Assembly: GCA_031262085.1 (NCBI GenBank)
Contig: JAISIN010000084.1
Location: 1-51,549 of the forward strand
DNA from: Prevotellaceae bacterium
Lineage (GTDB): Bacteria > Bacteroidota > Bacteroidia > Bacteroidales > Bacteroidaceae
Direction of reading: 5' to 3'
DNA: 51,549 nt
The notes under the pieces are model-generated. The model was not told the origin of the DNA and ran no database searches. It saw only the letters and a program-made list of their open reading frames with translations. Shown here piece by piece: positions 26,721 through 36,054 of this stretch. The translations under genes were made by a program, and so were the position numbers. How positions within the stretch are numbered: position 1 is the stretch's first letter; each line of letters starts with the position of its first letter.

Positions 26721-28040
26721 ATGATAACAGCAAACAACAAGCAATTGGCACAATGGGCGATGGAGTATGCCCTGAAGAATGGCTGTACCGCAGCCAAAGT
26801 AACTTTGTATGCCAGCTCCAACACCTTGTTCGAACTGCGCGACGCCCGCATAGACCGACTGCAACAGGCATCCGAGAACGGATTGGGCATCAGCATCTAT
26901 GTAGACGGACGCTACGGCACCTGCTCTACCAACCGTTTAGAGCGCAAGGAATTAGAACTCTTTATCCGGAACGGAATCGAATCGACCCGTTACCTGGCAC
27001 CCGACGAGTATAGAGTGCTGCCGCCCATAGAACGCTGCTATCGTGGCGGACTGCCCGACTTGCAGCTCTGCGACCCGCAGCTTGCCCGCGTCAACCCCGA
27101 CGAGAAGGTCGAATGGGCACGTGCCGCCGCCCAAGAGGCATTGGGAAAAGACGCGCGTATCATCTCCGTAGAGAGTTCGTATAGCGACGGCGTCAATGCG
27201 TCGTACCGACTGATGAGCAACGGCTTCGAAGGCGAATCGCAAGCCACTTGGTGCTCGCTGGGTGTTGCCGTTTCCATGAGAGGAGAGGGGGAGGCGCGCC
27301 CCTCGGACGGTTGGTTCGAAAACGCGCTCTTTTACGACCGCCTGCCCAAGACCGGTCTCGGCACCACCGCGCTGAAGCGTACTCTCACCAAGTTGGGACA
27401 GAAGAAGGTAGCGTCGGGCAAATATACCCTCGTGATCGACAGCAACAACGCTGCCCGACTGCTGTCGCCGCTCATCAACGCACTCTACGGCTCGGCTTTG
27501 CAGCAGAAAAACTCCTTCTTGCTCGACAAACTGGGACAACAGATAGCCTCCGACAAGCTGATGCTGCTCGACGAACCGCATGCACCCGGCTGTAACGGCT
27601 CGCGCTATTTCGACGGTGAAGGGGTAGCCACCGTGCGCCGACCCATCGTTGAGAACGGCATCCTGCAAACCTATTTCATCGACACCTACAACGCCCTGAA
27701 GATGGGGGCGGCGCCTACGATCAGCGCCCCTTCGCGCATCGTGCTGAAAACCGGAACCGACAATCTCGAAGCATTGGTAGCCGGTGTATCCCGCGGCATC
27801 CTCGTCACCGGACTGAATGGCGGCAACAGCAACAGCACCACCGGCGATTTCTCTTACGGCATCGAAGGGCTTCTGATCGAACAGGGAAAGCTCACCCAAC
27901 CCGTTAACGAAATGAATATCACCGGCAACCTCCTCACCCTGTGGCGGTCGCTCGTTGACGTAGGAAACGACCCCCGACCCGGACGCAGTTGGATGATACC
28001 GTCGCTGGTGTTCGACAACGTGGATTTTAGCGGATTATAA
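26721..28040 (+). CDS. tldE: TldE/PmbA-family protease subunit
   Basis: This 439-residue partner of TldD shares the same fold but lacks the HExxxH motif, as is usual for TldE/PmbA, so it is structural and substrate-binding. Recognisable are ENGLGISIYVDGRYGTCSTN (about 52-71), GCNGSRYFDGEGVATVRRPIVENG and LNGGNSNSTTGDFSYGIEG. It is preceded by the strong ribosome site GGTAGGAGGAG. The next gene, on a separate ideal promoter, is unrelated. Confidence 0.93.
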   Translation: MITANNKQLAQWAMEYALKNGCTAAKVTLYASSNTLFELRDARIDRLQQASENGLGISIYVDGRYGTCSTNRLERKELELFIRNGIESTRYLAPDEYRVLPPIERCYRGGLPDLQLCDPQLARVNPDEKVEWARAAAQEALGKDARIISVESSYSDGVNASYRLMSNGFEGESQATWCSLGVAVSMRGEGEARPSDGWFENALFYDRLPKTGLGTTALKRTLTKLGQKKVASGKYTLVIDSNNAARLLSPLINALYGSALQQKNSFLLDKLGQQIASDKLMLLDEPHAPGCNGSRYFDGEGVATVRRPIVENGILQTYFIDTYNALKMGAAPTISAPSRIVLKTGTDNLEALVAGVSRGILVTGLNGGNSNSTTGDFSYGIEGLLIEQGKLTQPVNEMNITGNLLTLWRSLVDVGNDPRPGRSWMIPSLVFDNVDFSGL

Positions 28041-28061
28041 CCGAAAAAAATGCGCTTATTC

Positions 28062-28093
28062 TTTGGCGTACCCGCGTAAGGGGGTTAACTTTG
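28062..28093 (+). promoter_or_regulatory. Consensus promoter (TTTG-N20-TAacTTTG) of the GH43 gene
   Basis: TTTG at 28062-28065 and TAACTTTG at 28086-28093 are 20 bases apart. The 5' leader is about 70 bases. Confidence 0.7.
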
Positions 28094-28169
28094 CGCCATT
28101 CACCACAGACCGTTCGGCGGCTGTGCGGGAAGCACATCACATATTCACTAAAAAATATAGTTTTAAGGT

Positions 28170-29918
28170 ATGAAAATGATTGTTTTAGCTGCTACCCTCC
28201 TCTTAGCGGGGAGTGCAACAACCGCTTTTGCCCAGACCGGCAAAGCCAAGAAAGTGAAAAATCCTCCAATCTTCACCCAGGCTGTGTATCAGGGTAACGA
28301 CGAGGTGTATGCCAAGAATCCGCTGAAGGTGGATGAGTTCTATTCACCCATTTTGCAGGGATGCTATCCCGACCCCTCTATTTGCCGACGGGGCAACGAT
28401 TACTTCTTGGTATGCTCTTCGTTTTCCATGTTTCCGGGGGTACCCATTTTCCACTCTACCGATCTGGTAAACTGGAAGCAAATCGGTCACGTGCTCGACC
28501 GTGAGTCGCAACTCCAGGTGTTCGATGCCGGCATCAGCGCCGGTGTTTATGCTCCCACCATCCGCTACAACCCGAACAACGAAACGTTCTACATGATCAC
28601 GACCGAGTTTGCGGGCGGATTCGGTAACATCATCGTCAAAACCAAAGACCCGTTCCAAGGGTGGAGCGATCCCATCAAAATGAATTTCGACGGCATCGAT
28701 CCTTCGATCTTCTTCGACGACAACGGTAAGGCGTATATCGTGCACAACGATGCTCCGGCACGCAGCGAGACGCTCTACGAAGGACACCGCGTCATCAAAA
28801 TATGGGAGTACGATGTGGAGAAAGACCAAGTCATTGCCGGTACCGATAAGATTATTGTCAACGGTGGTGTCGACCTCTCCAAGAAGCCCATTTGGATTGA
28901 GGCACCCCATCTCTACAAGAAGGATGGATTGTACTACTTGATGTGCGCCGAAGGCGGCACCGGCGACTGGCACAGCGAAGTAATCTTCGAGAGCAAAAGT
29001 CCCACCGGTCCCTTTATCCCCGCACCCAACAACCCCATCCTGAGTCAACGCTACCTCAATCCCACCCGCGAGAACAAGGTTGATTGGGCAGGTCATGCCG
29101 ACATCGTAAGCACCCCGTCGGGCGAGTACTACGCCGTTTTCCTGGCTGTACGCCCCAACGAGAAGAGCCGTGTGAACACCGGACGCGAAACTTTTATTCT
29201 GCCGGTCGACTGGTCGGGCAAGTTCCCCGTCTTTATTAATGGCTTGGTACCGTTCGAACCCAAACTGAAGATGCCCGCCGGCGTCACCAACCAAACCGGA
29301 CAGAACGGCTTTCTCCCCAATGGTAACTTCACCTACACCGACGATTTCACCGCATTGCCGCTCGACTATCGCTGGATAGGATTGCGTGGTCCGCGCGAGA
29401 ACTTCATCTCTTTGGTCAAGAAAGGCGGCGGCTTGCAAATCACCCCGTTCGAGACAAATATGAAAGCCGTAGCGCCCACCTCAACCCTCTTCTATCGTCA
29501 GCAGCACATTAACTTCACGTTTACCACCACGATGAAGTACAAGCCATTGTCCGAAAAAGATTTAGCCGGCATCGTCTGCGTACAGAGCGAGCGCTTTCAC
29601 TACGTGTTCGGCATTACTTGCAAAGACAAGGAGACCTACCTCGTATTGGAACGTACCACCGGCAACCGTCGCAGCACCAACTCGCAAGTGCTGGCAAGCG
29701 CCCCCGTAAAGACAGACGGCAAGACGCCCGTCAGCCTGCAAGTAAAGGCGGTAGGCGACCAGTATCAGTTCAGCTACTCTACCGACGGCACCACCTTTAC
29801 CAACCTCGGCAGTGCCGTGTCGGGTGATATCCTCTCTACCGACGTAGCCGGTGGATTTACCGGTAATATGGTCGGGTTGTACGCAACTACGGGAAATGAT
29901 ATTGTAATTGAGAATTGA
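28170..29918 (+). CDS. Glycoside hydrolase family 43 (beta-xylosidase/arabinofuranosidase-like), secreted
   Basis: This 582-residue enzyme has a signal peptide (MKMIVLAATLLLAGSATTAFA, cut before Gln22) and a five-bladed GH43 catalytic domain. The three GH43 acids are visible: general base Asp68 in GCYPDPS, pKa-setting Asp177 in GIDPSIF, and general acid Glu244 in WIEAPHLY. A C-terminal beta-sandwich (about 390-582) resembles the GH43 C2/concanavalin-like module. Families of this type release xylose or arabinose from plant glycans; the exact substrate is uncertain. It has no SusC/D or regulator neighbours, so it is not in a polysaccharide-utilisation locus here. Confidence 0.9.
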   Translation: MKMIVLAATLLLAGSATTAFAQTGKAKKVKNPPIFTQAVYQGNDEVYAKNPLKVDEFYSPILQGCYPDPSICRRGNDYFLVCSSFSMFPGVPIFHSTDLVNWKQIGHVLDRESQLQVFDAGISAGVYAPTIRYNPNNETFYMITTEFAGGFGNIIVKTKDPFQGWSDPIKMNFDGIDPSIFFDDNGKAYIVHNDAPARSETLYEGHRVIKIWEYDVEKDQVIAGTDKIIVNGGVDLSKKPIWIEAPHLYKKDGLYYLMCAEGGTGDWHSEVIFESKSPTGPFIPAPNNPILSQRYLNPTRENKVDWAGHADIVSTPSGEYYAVFLAVRPNEKSRVNTGRETFILPVDWSGKFPVFINGLVPFEPKLKMPAGVTNQTGQNGFLPNGNFTYTDDFTALPLDYRWIGLRGPRENFISLVKKGGGLQITPFETNMKAVAPTSTLFYRQQHINFTFTTTMKYKPLSEKDLAGIVCVQSERFHYVFGITCKDKETYLVLERTTGNRRSTNSQVLASAPVKTDGKTPVSLQVKAVGDQYQFSYSTDGTTFTNLGSAVSGDILSTDVAGGFTGNMVGLYATTGNDIVIEN

Positions 29919-29948
29919 GCATGCGGCTTATCTCCCATCCTTTACGCC

Positions 29949-29990
29949 CGTCTAACCGCCGTTAGACGGGCGTTCAACCACATTCTAATT
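29949..29990. repeat. Palindromic 20-base unit plus a decayed second unit (array B)
   Basis: The unit cgtctaaccgccgttagacg (29949-29968) is a near-perfect palindrome of the same type as array A. After GG, a degenerate unit starting cgttcaaccac begins at 29971, exactly 22 bases on. Both this site and array A are preceded by GCCCGTCTAAC. It sits just before the DUF4954 ATG (29999), so it overlaps the leader or promoter of that gene. Confidence 0.75.
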
Positions 29991-29998
29991 AAGAAACG

Positions 29999-31981
29999 AT
30001 GAATTATAGAAAACTAAGTGAAGAAGAGATTCTTCAATTGCAAAATCAAGCCTGTCTGGCAGATGATTGGGAGAAAGTAACGGTAGCCGATGCGTTTACT
30101 ACCAAGTTTGTACACCACACCCGCTTCTCGGGCGAAGTGCGTTTGGGCGTGTTTCAATCCGAATTTGCGCTGGCAGGGGGCATTAAGAAACACTCCGGAT
30201 TGCGCCACGTCACGTTGCACAATGTCACGGTAGGCAATAATTGCTGTATAGAGAACATTCAGAATTATATAGCCAATTACGAGATCGGTCACGATACCTT
30301 CATCGAGAATGTCGACATCATTCTTACCGACGGCTTGTCGACCTTCGGCAATGGCGTTGAAGCGGCTGTGCTCAACGAAACCGGCGGTCGCGAGGTACTT
30401 ATCAACGATAAACTGTCGGCGCATCAGGCATACATCATGGCGCTCTACCGGCATCGCCCCGAGCTGATTCGCCGCATGAAAGCCATCACCGACTATTACT
30501 CCAACAAGCACGCTTCGCGTGTGGGAAGCATCGGCAATCATGTTACCATACTCAATACCGGCTCTGTTAAAGATATGCGCATCGGCGACTATTGCTGCAT
30601 CTGCGGAGCCAACCGCCTGACCAACGGCAGCTTGAACAGCAACCGCGAAGCTCCCGTGTACATCGGGCATGGGGTGATTTGCGACGACTTCATTGTCTCG
30701 TCGGGTTCGCATATTGACGACGGAGCCATGCTCACCCGCTGCTTTGTAGGGCAAGCTTGCCGGTTGGGACACAATTACTCGGCGTCCGACTCGCTCTTCT
30801 TCAGCAACTGTCAGGGTGAAAACGGCGAAGCCTGCGCCATCTTTGCCGGACCGTTTACGGTGACACACCATAAATCGACACTGCTCATTGCCGGCATGTT
30901 CTCGTTTATGAATGCCGGTTCGGGATCGAACCAAAGCAATCACATGTATAAGCTGGGTCCTATCCATCAAGGCACTTTGGAACGGGGAGCCAAGACCACT
31001 TCCGATTCGTACATCCTCTGGCCTGCCCGTGTAGGCGCCTTCTCGTTAGTCATGGGGCGGCACGTGACCCATTCGGATACCTCCAACCTGCCCTTCTCTT
31101 ACCTGATAGAGCAAAACAACACCACCTATTTGGTGCCCGGTGTCAACCTGCGCAGTGTAGGAACGATTCGCGACGCGCAGAAGTGGCCTAAACGCGACGG
31201 ACGTACCGATTCGCACAAACTCGACTTTATTAACTATAACCTGCTCAGCCCCTACACTGTGCAGAAGATGTTCAAGGGACGCGAGATTTTGCAAAACCTG
31301 CGTAAAGCTTCGGGCGAGCTTTCCGATATCTACTCTTATCACAGCACCAAGATTCGCAACTCATCGTTAGTCAAAGGCATCCGCTTCTACGAAACAGCCA
31401 TCCATAAGTTCCTGGGCAACTCCGTCATCAAACGATTAGAGGGCATCACCTTTGGTAGCGACGAAGAGATTCGCGCCCGTCTGCGTCCCGATACCCGAAT
31501 CGGTGTCGGCGAATGGGTCGACATCTCCGGCCTGATAGCGCCCAAAAGCGAAATCGACCATCTGTTGTGCGATATCGAATCGGGCAAGGTCGACCGCTTG
31601 AAGCATATCAATGCCGAGTTTGAACGGTTGCACCTCAACTACTATACCTACGAATGGACTTGGGTCTACGACCACATCGAGGAGTTCTACGGCTTCTCAC
31701 CCGAAAGTATCACGGCAGAACAACTCTGCGCCATTGTCGAAAAGTGGAAAGAGGCTGTGGTAGGCCTCGACCGCCTACTCTACGAAGATGCCAAGAAGGA
31801 GTTCTCCTTGTCGTCCATGACCGGCTTCGGAGCCGACGGGTCGCGCCAAGAGAAAGAGCAAGACTTCGAGCAGGTGCGCGGCGATTTTGAGAGCAACCCG
31901 TTTGTCACTGCCGTGCTCAAACACATCGAGGTGAAGACCGCATTGGGCAATGAGCTGATAGGGCGCATCAGGCAAATCTGA
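29999..31981 (+). CDS. DUF4954 family protein (left-handed beta-helix-like)
   Basis: This 660-residue protein matches the Bacteroidales DUF4954 family. Hexapeptide-like turns such as HVTLHNVTVGNNCCIENIQNYIANYEIGHDTFIENV and MRIGDYCCICGANRL suggest a left-handed beta helix in the first two thirds, as in acyl- or nucleotidyltransferases. The C-terminal third is helical. No signal peptide is seen. The function is unknown; a sugar-nucleotide or acyl transfer role is an inference from the fold. It is one of the longest core genes here and shows ordinary composition. Confidence 0.85.
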   Translation: MNYRKLSEEEILQLQNQACLADDWEKVTVADAFTTKFVHHTRFSGEVRLGVFQSEFALAGGIKKHSGLRHVTLHNVTVGNNCCIENIQNYIANYEIGHDTFIENVDIILTDGLSTFGNGVEAAVLNETGGREVLINDKLSAHQAYIMALYRHRPELIRRMKAITDYYSNKHASRVGSIGNHVTILNTGSVKDMRIGDYCCICGANRLTNGSLNSNREAPVYIGHGVICDDFIVSSGSHIDDGAMLTRCFVGQACRLGHNYSASDSLFFSNCQGENGEACAIFAGPFTVTHHKSTLLIAGMFSFMNAGSGSNQSNHMYKLGPIHQGTLERGAKTTSDSYILWPARVGAFSLVMGRHVTHSDTSNLPFSYLIEQNNTTYLVPGVNLRSVGTIRDAQKWPKRDGRTDSHKLDFINYNLLSPYTVQKMFKGREILQNLRKASGELSDIYSYHSTKIRNSSLVKGIRFYETAIHKFLGNSVIKRLEGITFGSDEEIRARLRPDTRIGVGEWVDISGLIAPKSEIDHLLCDIESGKVDRLKHINAEFERLHLNYYTYEWTWVYDHIEEFYGFSPESITAEQLCAIVEKWKEAVVGLDRLLYEDAKKEFSLSSMTGFGADGSRQEKEQDFEQVRGDFESNPFVTAVLKHIEVKTALGNELIGRIRQI

Positions 31982-32012
31982 TTTGAAAGAGACAGGTATA
32001 GGAAACAATCAC

Positions 32013-32020
32013 TAACTTTG
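32013..32020 (+). promoter_or_regulatory. -7 box (TAacTTTG) of the ATPase/TOPRIM pair
   Basis: TAACTTTG lies 29 bases before the ATPase ATG. No TTTG is found 19-21 bases upstream. Confidence 0.5.
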
Positions 32021-32049
32021 TGGCGTAAATAAAAAAACAATAAGCACTC

Positions 32050-33111
32050 ATGACACAGATAAAGGATATAAAGATTGAGAATTTCCGTTGCTTTGACAAG
32101 ATAGAAGTCAATGGATTGTCGAAAGTGAATGTGTTTGTAGGAGCAAACAATTCGGGCAAGAGTTCGATATTGGAGGCGGTGTTCTTAACGATGGGAATGT
32201 CGAATCCGATGTTGCCCGTTACTTTAAACTCTATTAGAGGTTTGGGAGTAAATGACCTACAGGCTCATCCTTCTTTTTTCAAATATTTATTTCATGATTT
32301 GTCTTTAGATAATACACCATCATTCAAAGCAAATTTTGCAGATACCTCTGAAAGAAGTTTAGTATTATGTCCACTCTATGCAAGGAGACCTTCAAACGAA
32401 TTTTCCTCAATACATATTCCCGAAGTTAATGGAGTAGAGATGCGGTTTACTTCAATAAATGCTGCTCGAGAGACTATCTCTTCGAAGAGTTCTGTAAGTT
32501 TTGAGGGGATTAATGTAAAAATGGAACAGTCGAACGATTATCAAGAACCTTGTCAAACGAGCTTTGTTACGGTTGACAGCAAAGATAATAAAACTACTTT
32601 GCAGCGTCTCTCTGATATTGTAAAAACAAACCGAGGAATATCAATTTTAGATTCATTGCAATGCTTTGACCCTAAGATAAAAGGTATTCAACCTTTATCG
32701 GATGGTATCTATTTCAGAGTAGAAGGCGTAAAAGAATTGTTGCCCAGTAATATTATGGGTGATGGAATCCGACGTTTTCTGAATATCATTGTCACTATCG
32801 AAGAAGGTATGTCCTCTTTTGTGTGCATTGATGAAATAGAAAACGGCTTGCATTATACGGCGCATAAGACTTTGTGGAAAGCGCTGATGAGCTATGTTCT
32901 TCAGCATGACATTCAATTGTTCGTTACTACCCACAACATCGAAACGCTCTCCTACTTGACACAAGTATTGGAGGAAGAACAGTTTGCCCCGATGCAAGAG
33001 TACACAAAGGTGTTCAAGATAGCAAAAACAAAGCTCAAAGGGTATCAAGCCTTTGAATATGCATTTGACGGCATGCAAACAATCGTTGACAACCAGATAG
33101 AAATCAGATGA
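32050..33111 (+). CDS. AAA (OLD/RecF-type) ATPase of a two-gene defence candidate
   Basis: This 353-residue ATPase starts with KIENFRCFDKIEVNGLSKVNVFVG, typical of the AAA_15/OLD group. It has Walker A GANNSGKSS (31-39), a signature-like ILPSN/GDGIRRFLN segment, Walker B FVCIDEIENGLHY (about 256-268) and the switch VTTHNIETL (about 294-302). The middle (about 60-190) is divergent and AT-rich. Its TGA overlaps the ATG of a TOPRIM-like protein by four bases. In OLD, Gabija and PARIS systems such ATPases act with TOPRIM nucleases against phage. It could alternatively be a general repair protein, but the context favours defence. Composition is more AT-rich than DUF4954 and fumarase on either side. 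Confidence 0.75.
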   Translation: MTQIKDIKIENFRCFDKIEVNGLSKVNVFVGANNSGKSSILEAVFLTMGMSNPMLPVTLNSIRGLGVNDLQAHPSFFKYLFHDLSLDNTPSFKANFADTSERSLVLCPLYARRPSNEFSSIHIPEVNGVEMRFTSINAARETISSKSSVSFEGINVKMEQSNDYQEPCQTSFVTVDSKDNKTTLQRLSDIVKTNRGISILDSLQCFDPKIKGIQPLSDGIYFRVEGVKELLPSNIMGDGIRRFLNIIVTIEEGMSSFVCIDEIENGLHYTAHKTLWKALMSYVLQHDIQLFVTTHNIETLSYLTQVLEEEQFAPMQEYTKVFKIAKTKLKGYQAFEYAFDGMQTIVDNQIEIR

Positions 33112-33761
33112 AAATGCAAGTACAAATATTTGTAGAGGGCAAAGCAGACTTAAAATTTATAACCGATTATATGATGTATCTGCAACCGTCACTCACGTTA
33201 AATTCAATCAAAAGTAAGTGGCAACTCATCGGAACCAACTTAGTTATATCGTTGCAAGAGATCAATGGATGGACACAGATAAATAGTGTGCAATCACGAA
33301 TCAAAGAGATGGAGTTGGAGGAAGGTATTACGCTTATCATCTTTGATGCTGATACAGCGGATAATAAAGGCGGGTTCTTTAAGCGAAAGCAAGAAATAGA
33401 CAGCCTCTTGTCAGGTTTATCTTATCAACTATTCCTTTTCCCCAACAATTGTGACGATGGTACATTGGAGGATTTGCTCGAGAACATCGTTTGCGATGAT
33501 AATCTGCCGATTTTCAATTGTTGGTCTTCTTTTGAAACCTGCTTAAAAGAGAAGGCAAGCTCCAAAATAGGAAAGGAGTTGACCATTCCCGCCAAAAAGT
33601 CTAAGATATACTTGTATCTGGAAACATTGTCCGGCAAAACCAAAGAGGAAAGAAACAAAATAAAAGACCCATATCGTGACTACCGCAACTCCGCCCTTTG
33701 GAATCTCAATCATGAGTATCTCGCCTCGTTGAAGAACTTCTTGACGACCACCCTTGTTTAG
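33108..33761 (+). CDS. TOPRIM-like DUF3226-type partner of the ATPase
   Basis: This 217-residue protein shows a TOPRIM-style start (VQIFVEGKADLKFI with Glu10) and an acidic motif LIIFDADTADN (about 83-93), followed by GTLEDLLENIV (about 120-130). Those are the Glu and DxD positions expected for a metal-binding TOPRIM nuclease, and the overall pattern resembles DUF3226. In PARIS, a TOPRIM effector (AriB) is released by its ATPase upon phage sensing and cleaves tRNA; here the arrangement of genes is the same but the proteins are shorter. The C-terminal part (about 140-217) is basic. The start could also be the ATG two codons downstream. Confidence 0.7.
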   Translation: MKMQVQIFVEGKADLKFITDYMMYLQPSLTLNSIKSKWQLIGTNLVISLQEINGWTQINSVQSRIKEMELEEGITLIIFDADTADNKGGFFKRKQEIDSLLSGLSYQLFLFPNNCDDGTLEDLLENIVCDDNLPIFNCWSSFETCLKEKASSKIGKELTIPAKKSKIYLYLETLSGKTKEERNKIKDPYRDYRNSALWNLNHEYLASLKNFLTTTLV

Positions 33762-33801
33762 CATACAATATTGATATCCTATATAAATAACAACAGTAAT
33801 T

Positions 33802-35439
33802 ATGGCAACAACTCCGTTTACGTATCAACCCATGTTCGAACAGGGCGAAGATACCACTGAGTATTATCTGCTCACCAAAGACTACGTGTCGGTGGGCGAG
33901 TTTGAAGGACATCCCATCCTGAAGGTCGACAAAGAAGGATTGACCGCTATGACCCATGCGGCATTCAAAGACGTGTCGTTTCTGCTGCGCCGCTCGCACA
34001 ACGAGCAGGTGGCAGCCATCCTGAGTGACCCCGAAGCCAGCGACAACGACAAATACGTGGCGCTCACCTTCTTGCGCAACGCCGAAGTATCGTCGAAAGG
34101 CGTATTGCCTTTCTGCCAAGACACCGGTACAGCCATCATCCATGGCGAAAAAGGACAGCAAGTCTGGACCGGCTACTCCGACGAAGAGGCTATCTCGCTG
34201 GGCGTGTACAAAACCTACACCGAAGAGAGCCTGCGCTATTCGCAGAACGCGCCGCTCACCATGTACGACGAGGTGAACACCAAGTGCAACCTGCCCGCAC
34301 AGATCGACCTCGAAGCCACCGAAGGCATGGAGTATCACTTCCTCTGCATCGCCAAAGGAGGCGGCTCTGCCAACAAAACCTATCTCTATCAGGAGACGAA
34401 AGCCATCCTCAACCCCGACACACTCGTGCCGTTCATGGTCGAGAAGATGAAATCGCTCGGTACCGCCGCTTGTCCGCCCTATCACATCGCTTTTGTTGTG
34501 GGCGGCACCTCGGCAGAGCGCAACCTGCTCACCGTGAAGCTGGCATCGGTGCACTATTACGACAATCTGCCTACCACCGGCAACGAGTATGGTCGCGCCT
34601 TCCGCGACATCGAGCTGGAGCAGCAGGTGCTCAAAGAGGCACAGAAGATAGGGCTGGGTGCACAGTTCGGCGGTAAGTATCTGGCACACGATATACGCAT
34701 CATCCGCCTGCCGCGTCATGGTGCTTCTTGCCCCGTCGGGTTGGGCGTGTCATGCTCTGCCGACCGCAACATCAAATGCAAAATCAATAAGGAGGGCATC
34801 TGGATCGAGAAGCTCGACAACAATCCCGGCGAGCTGATTCCCGCCGAGCTGCGCAAAGCAGGCGAAGGCGACGTGGTTACAATCGACCTCAACCGCCCCA
34901 TGCCGGAGATACTGAAGGAACTGACCAAGTATCCCGTAGCCACCCGCCTCTCGCTCAACGGAACGATTATCGTGGGGCGCGACATCGCCCATGCCAAGCT
35001 CAAAGAGCGTCTCGACCGTGGCGAAGATCTGCCGCAGTACATCAAAGACCACCCCATCTACTATGCCGGTCCTGCCAAGACACCCGAAGGGATGGCATGC
35101 GGCTCGATGGGTCCCACCACTGCCGGACGTATGGACTCGTATGTAGAGCTGTTCCAGAGCCACGGAGGTAGTCTTATTATGTTGGCAAAGGGAAACCGCA
35201 GTCAGGTAGTGACCGACGCGTGCAAGAAGTACGGCGGTTTCTACCTCGGCTCCATCGGCGGACCGGCTGCTATCCTCGCCCAGAACAACATCAAGAGCAT
35301 CGAGTGTATCGAATATCCCGAACTGGGCATGGAAGCTATCTGGAAGATCGAGGTCGAAGACTTTCCCGCATTCATCCTCGTCGATGACAAGGGCAACGAC
35401 TTCTTCAAGCAATTGAAGCCTTGGAATACGAAGCGATAG
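33802..35439 (+). CDS. Fumarate hydratase class I
   Basis: This 545-residue oxygen-sensitive [4Fe-4S] enzyme interconverts fumarate and malate in the branched TCA/succinate pathway. Recognisable blocks are PFCQDTGTA with a cluster cysteine, [66 protein letters not shown] and [19 protein letters not shown]. The N- and C-terminal halves of class I fumarase are fused, as in FumA/FumB. Length agrees. The gene starts 40 bases after the TOPRIM-like gene and ends in a strong terminator. Confidence 0.95.
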   Translation: MATTPFTYQPMFEQGEDTTEYYLLTKDYVSVGEFEGHPILKVDKEGLTAMTHAAFKDVSFLLRRSHNEQVAAILSDPEASDNDKYVALTFLRNAEVSSKGVLPFCQDTGTAIIHGEKGQQVWTGYSDEEAISLGVYKTYTEESLRYSQNAPLTMYDEVNTKCNLPAQIDLEATEGMEYHFLCIAKGGGSANKTYLYQETKAILNPDTLVPFMVEKMKSLGTAACPPYHIAFVVGGTSAERNLLTVKLASVHYYDNLPTTGNEYGRAFRDIELEQQVLKEAQKIGLGAQFGGKYLAHDIRIIRLPRHGASCPVGLGVSCSADRNIKCKINKEGIWIEKLDNNPGELIPAELRKAGEGDVVTIDLNRPMPEILKELTKYPVATRLSLNGTIIVGRDIAHAKLKERLDRGEDLPQYIKDHPIYYAGPAKTPEGMACGSMGPTTAGRMDSYVELFQSHGGSLIMLAKGNRSQVVTDACKKYGGFYLGSIGGPAAILAQNNIKSIECIEYPELGMEAIWKIEVEDFPAFILVDDKGNDFFKQLKPWNTKR

Positions 35440-35455
35440 TTTCTTGACTTTTAGG

Positions 35456-35514
35456 CACGGATTACGCAGATTCTCTCTTAGGATTACAGAAGTCTGTGTA
35501 GTCCGTGTTTTTTT
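35456..35514 (+). terminator. Long intrinsic terminator of fumarase
   Basis: Fifteen-base arms (35456-35470 CACGGATTACGCAGA; 35493-35507 TCTGTGTAGTCCGTG, two G-T pairs) enclose a 22-base loop and are followed by seven T. The arm sequence resembles a common short intergenic repeat of Bacteroidetes. Confidence 0.85.
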
Positions 35515-35528
35515 GTGTTAGTAGTAGG

Positions 35529-35834
35529 AATTTGAACTCATTCTTTACTCGTTTTCGTGACTACGCATACTCAACCTTGAGGGTTTTTCTACTCGTTCCG
35601 AAAGGTTCTTCTTCTCAATTTTGCGCCACTTCTACTCGTCGCATCGTTCACTTCTACTCCTTTCGACGGGTTGCTCTACTCGCACGGCGAGTAGAAGTGA
35701 ACGTCGCGGCGAGTTGCTTTGGGCGACGCGGAAACTACTTCTTCTCGTCCTCGCAAGTTCTTCTTCTCAGCCCCGCGACTACTTCTACTCGGCAGAATGA
35801 GTACTTCTACTTGGGCTTGACGAGTACTTCTACG
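35529..35834. repeat. Fourteen-unit array, 22-base period, constant and variable halves (array C)
   Basis: The tetranucleotide-anchored core (T)TCT(A/T)CTC recurs with its last C at 35550, 35572, 35594, 35616, 35637, 35659, 35681, 35746, 35768, 35790 and, altered, 35812 and 35834. Thus each unit is 22 bases, two being 21. Each unit holds a conserved half (ACTTCTACTC-like) and a variable GC-richer half of about 10-11 bases. Two consecutive units, 35682-35703 and 35704-35725, are in inverted orientation (CGAGTAGAAG). The stretch 35835-36054 is AT-rich and, apart from a near-miss -7 box TATATTTA at 35966-35973, shows nothing. The open frame over 35505-35900 comes from the repeats and is not a gene. 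Confidence 0.8.
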
Positions 35835-36054
35835 TGCTCCCACCATAATATCTTTAATAAGGAAAAACTGTCTGCAAATGCTACGGTTACTGGCTGTTAG
35901 TTGAAAACACGAATATCTTCACGAAAAAAGTTGCTTCTTAATGATATGGTTGTAAGAATTAGTTGTATATTTACGGCAACTTTGGTGGAGAAGCAATTTG
36001 AAGTCAAGGTTGAGTGCTATCAAATCCGAACTTTGCATTAAACAAGCAGTCGTA

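Noticed and set aside
35529-35834. A CRISPR array
   Set aside because: Repeat halves are about 11 bases and imperfect, variable halves 10-11 bases, two units are inverted, and no cas gene is in the window.
35505-35900. An open frame of 131 codons across the repeat array
   Set aside because: The product is just translated repeat (Phe/Ser/Thr/Arg), without ribosome site or promoter, and the array shows flipped units that a gene would not tolerate.
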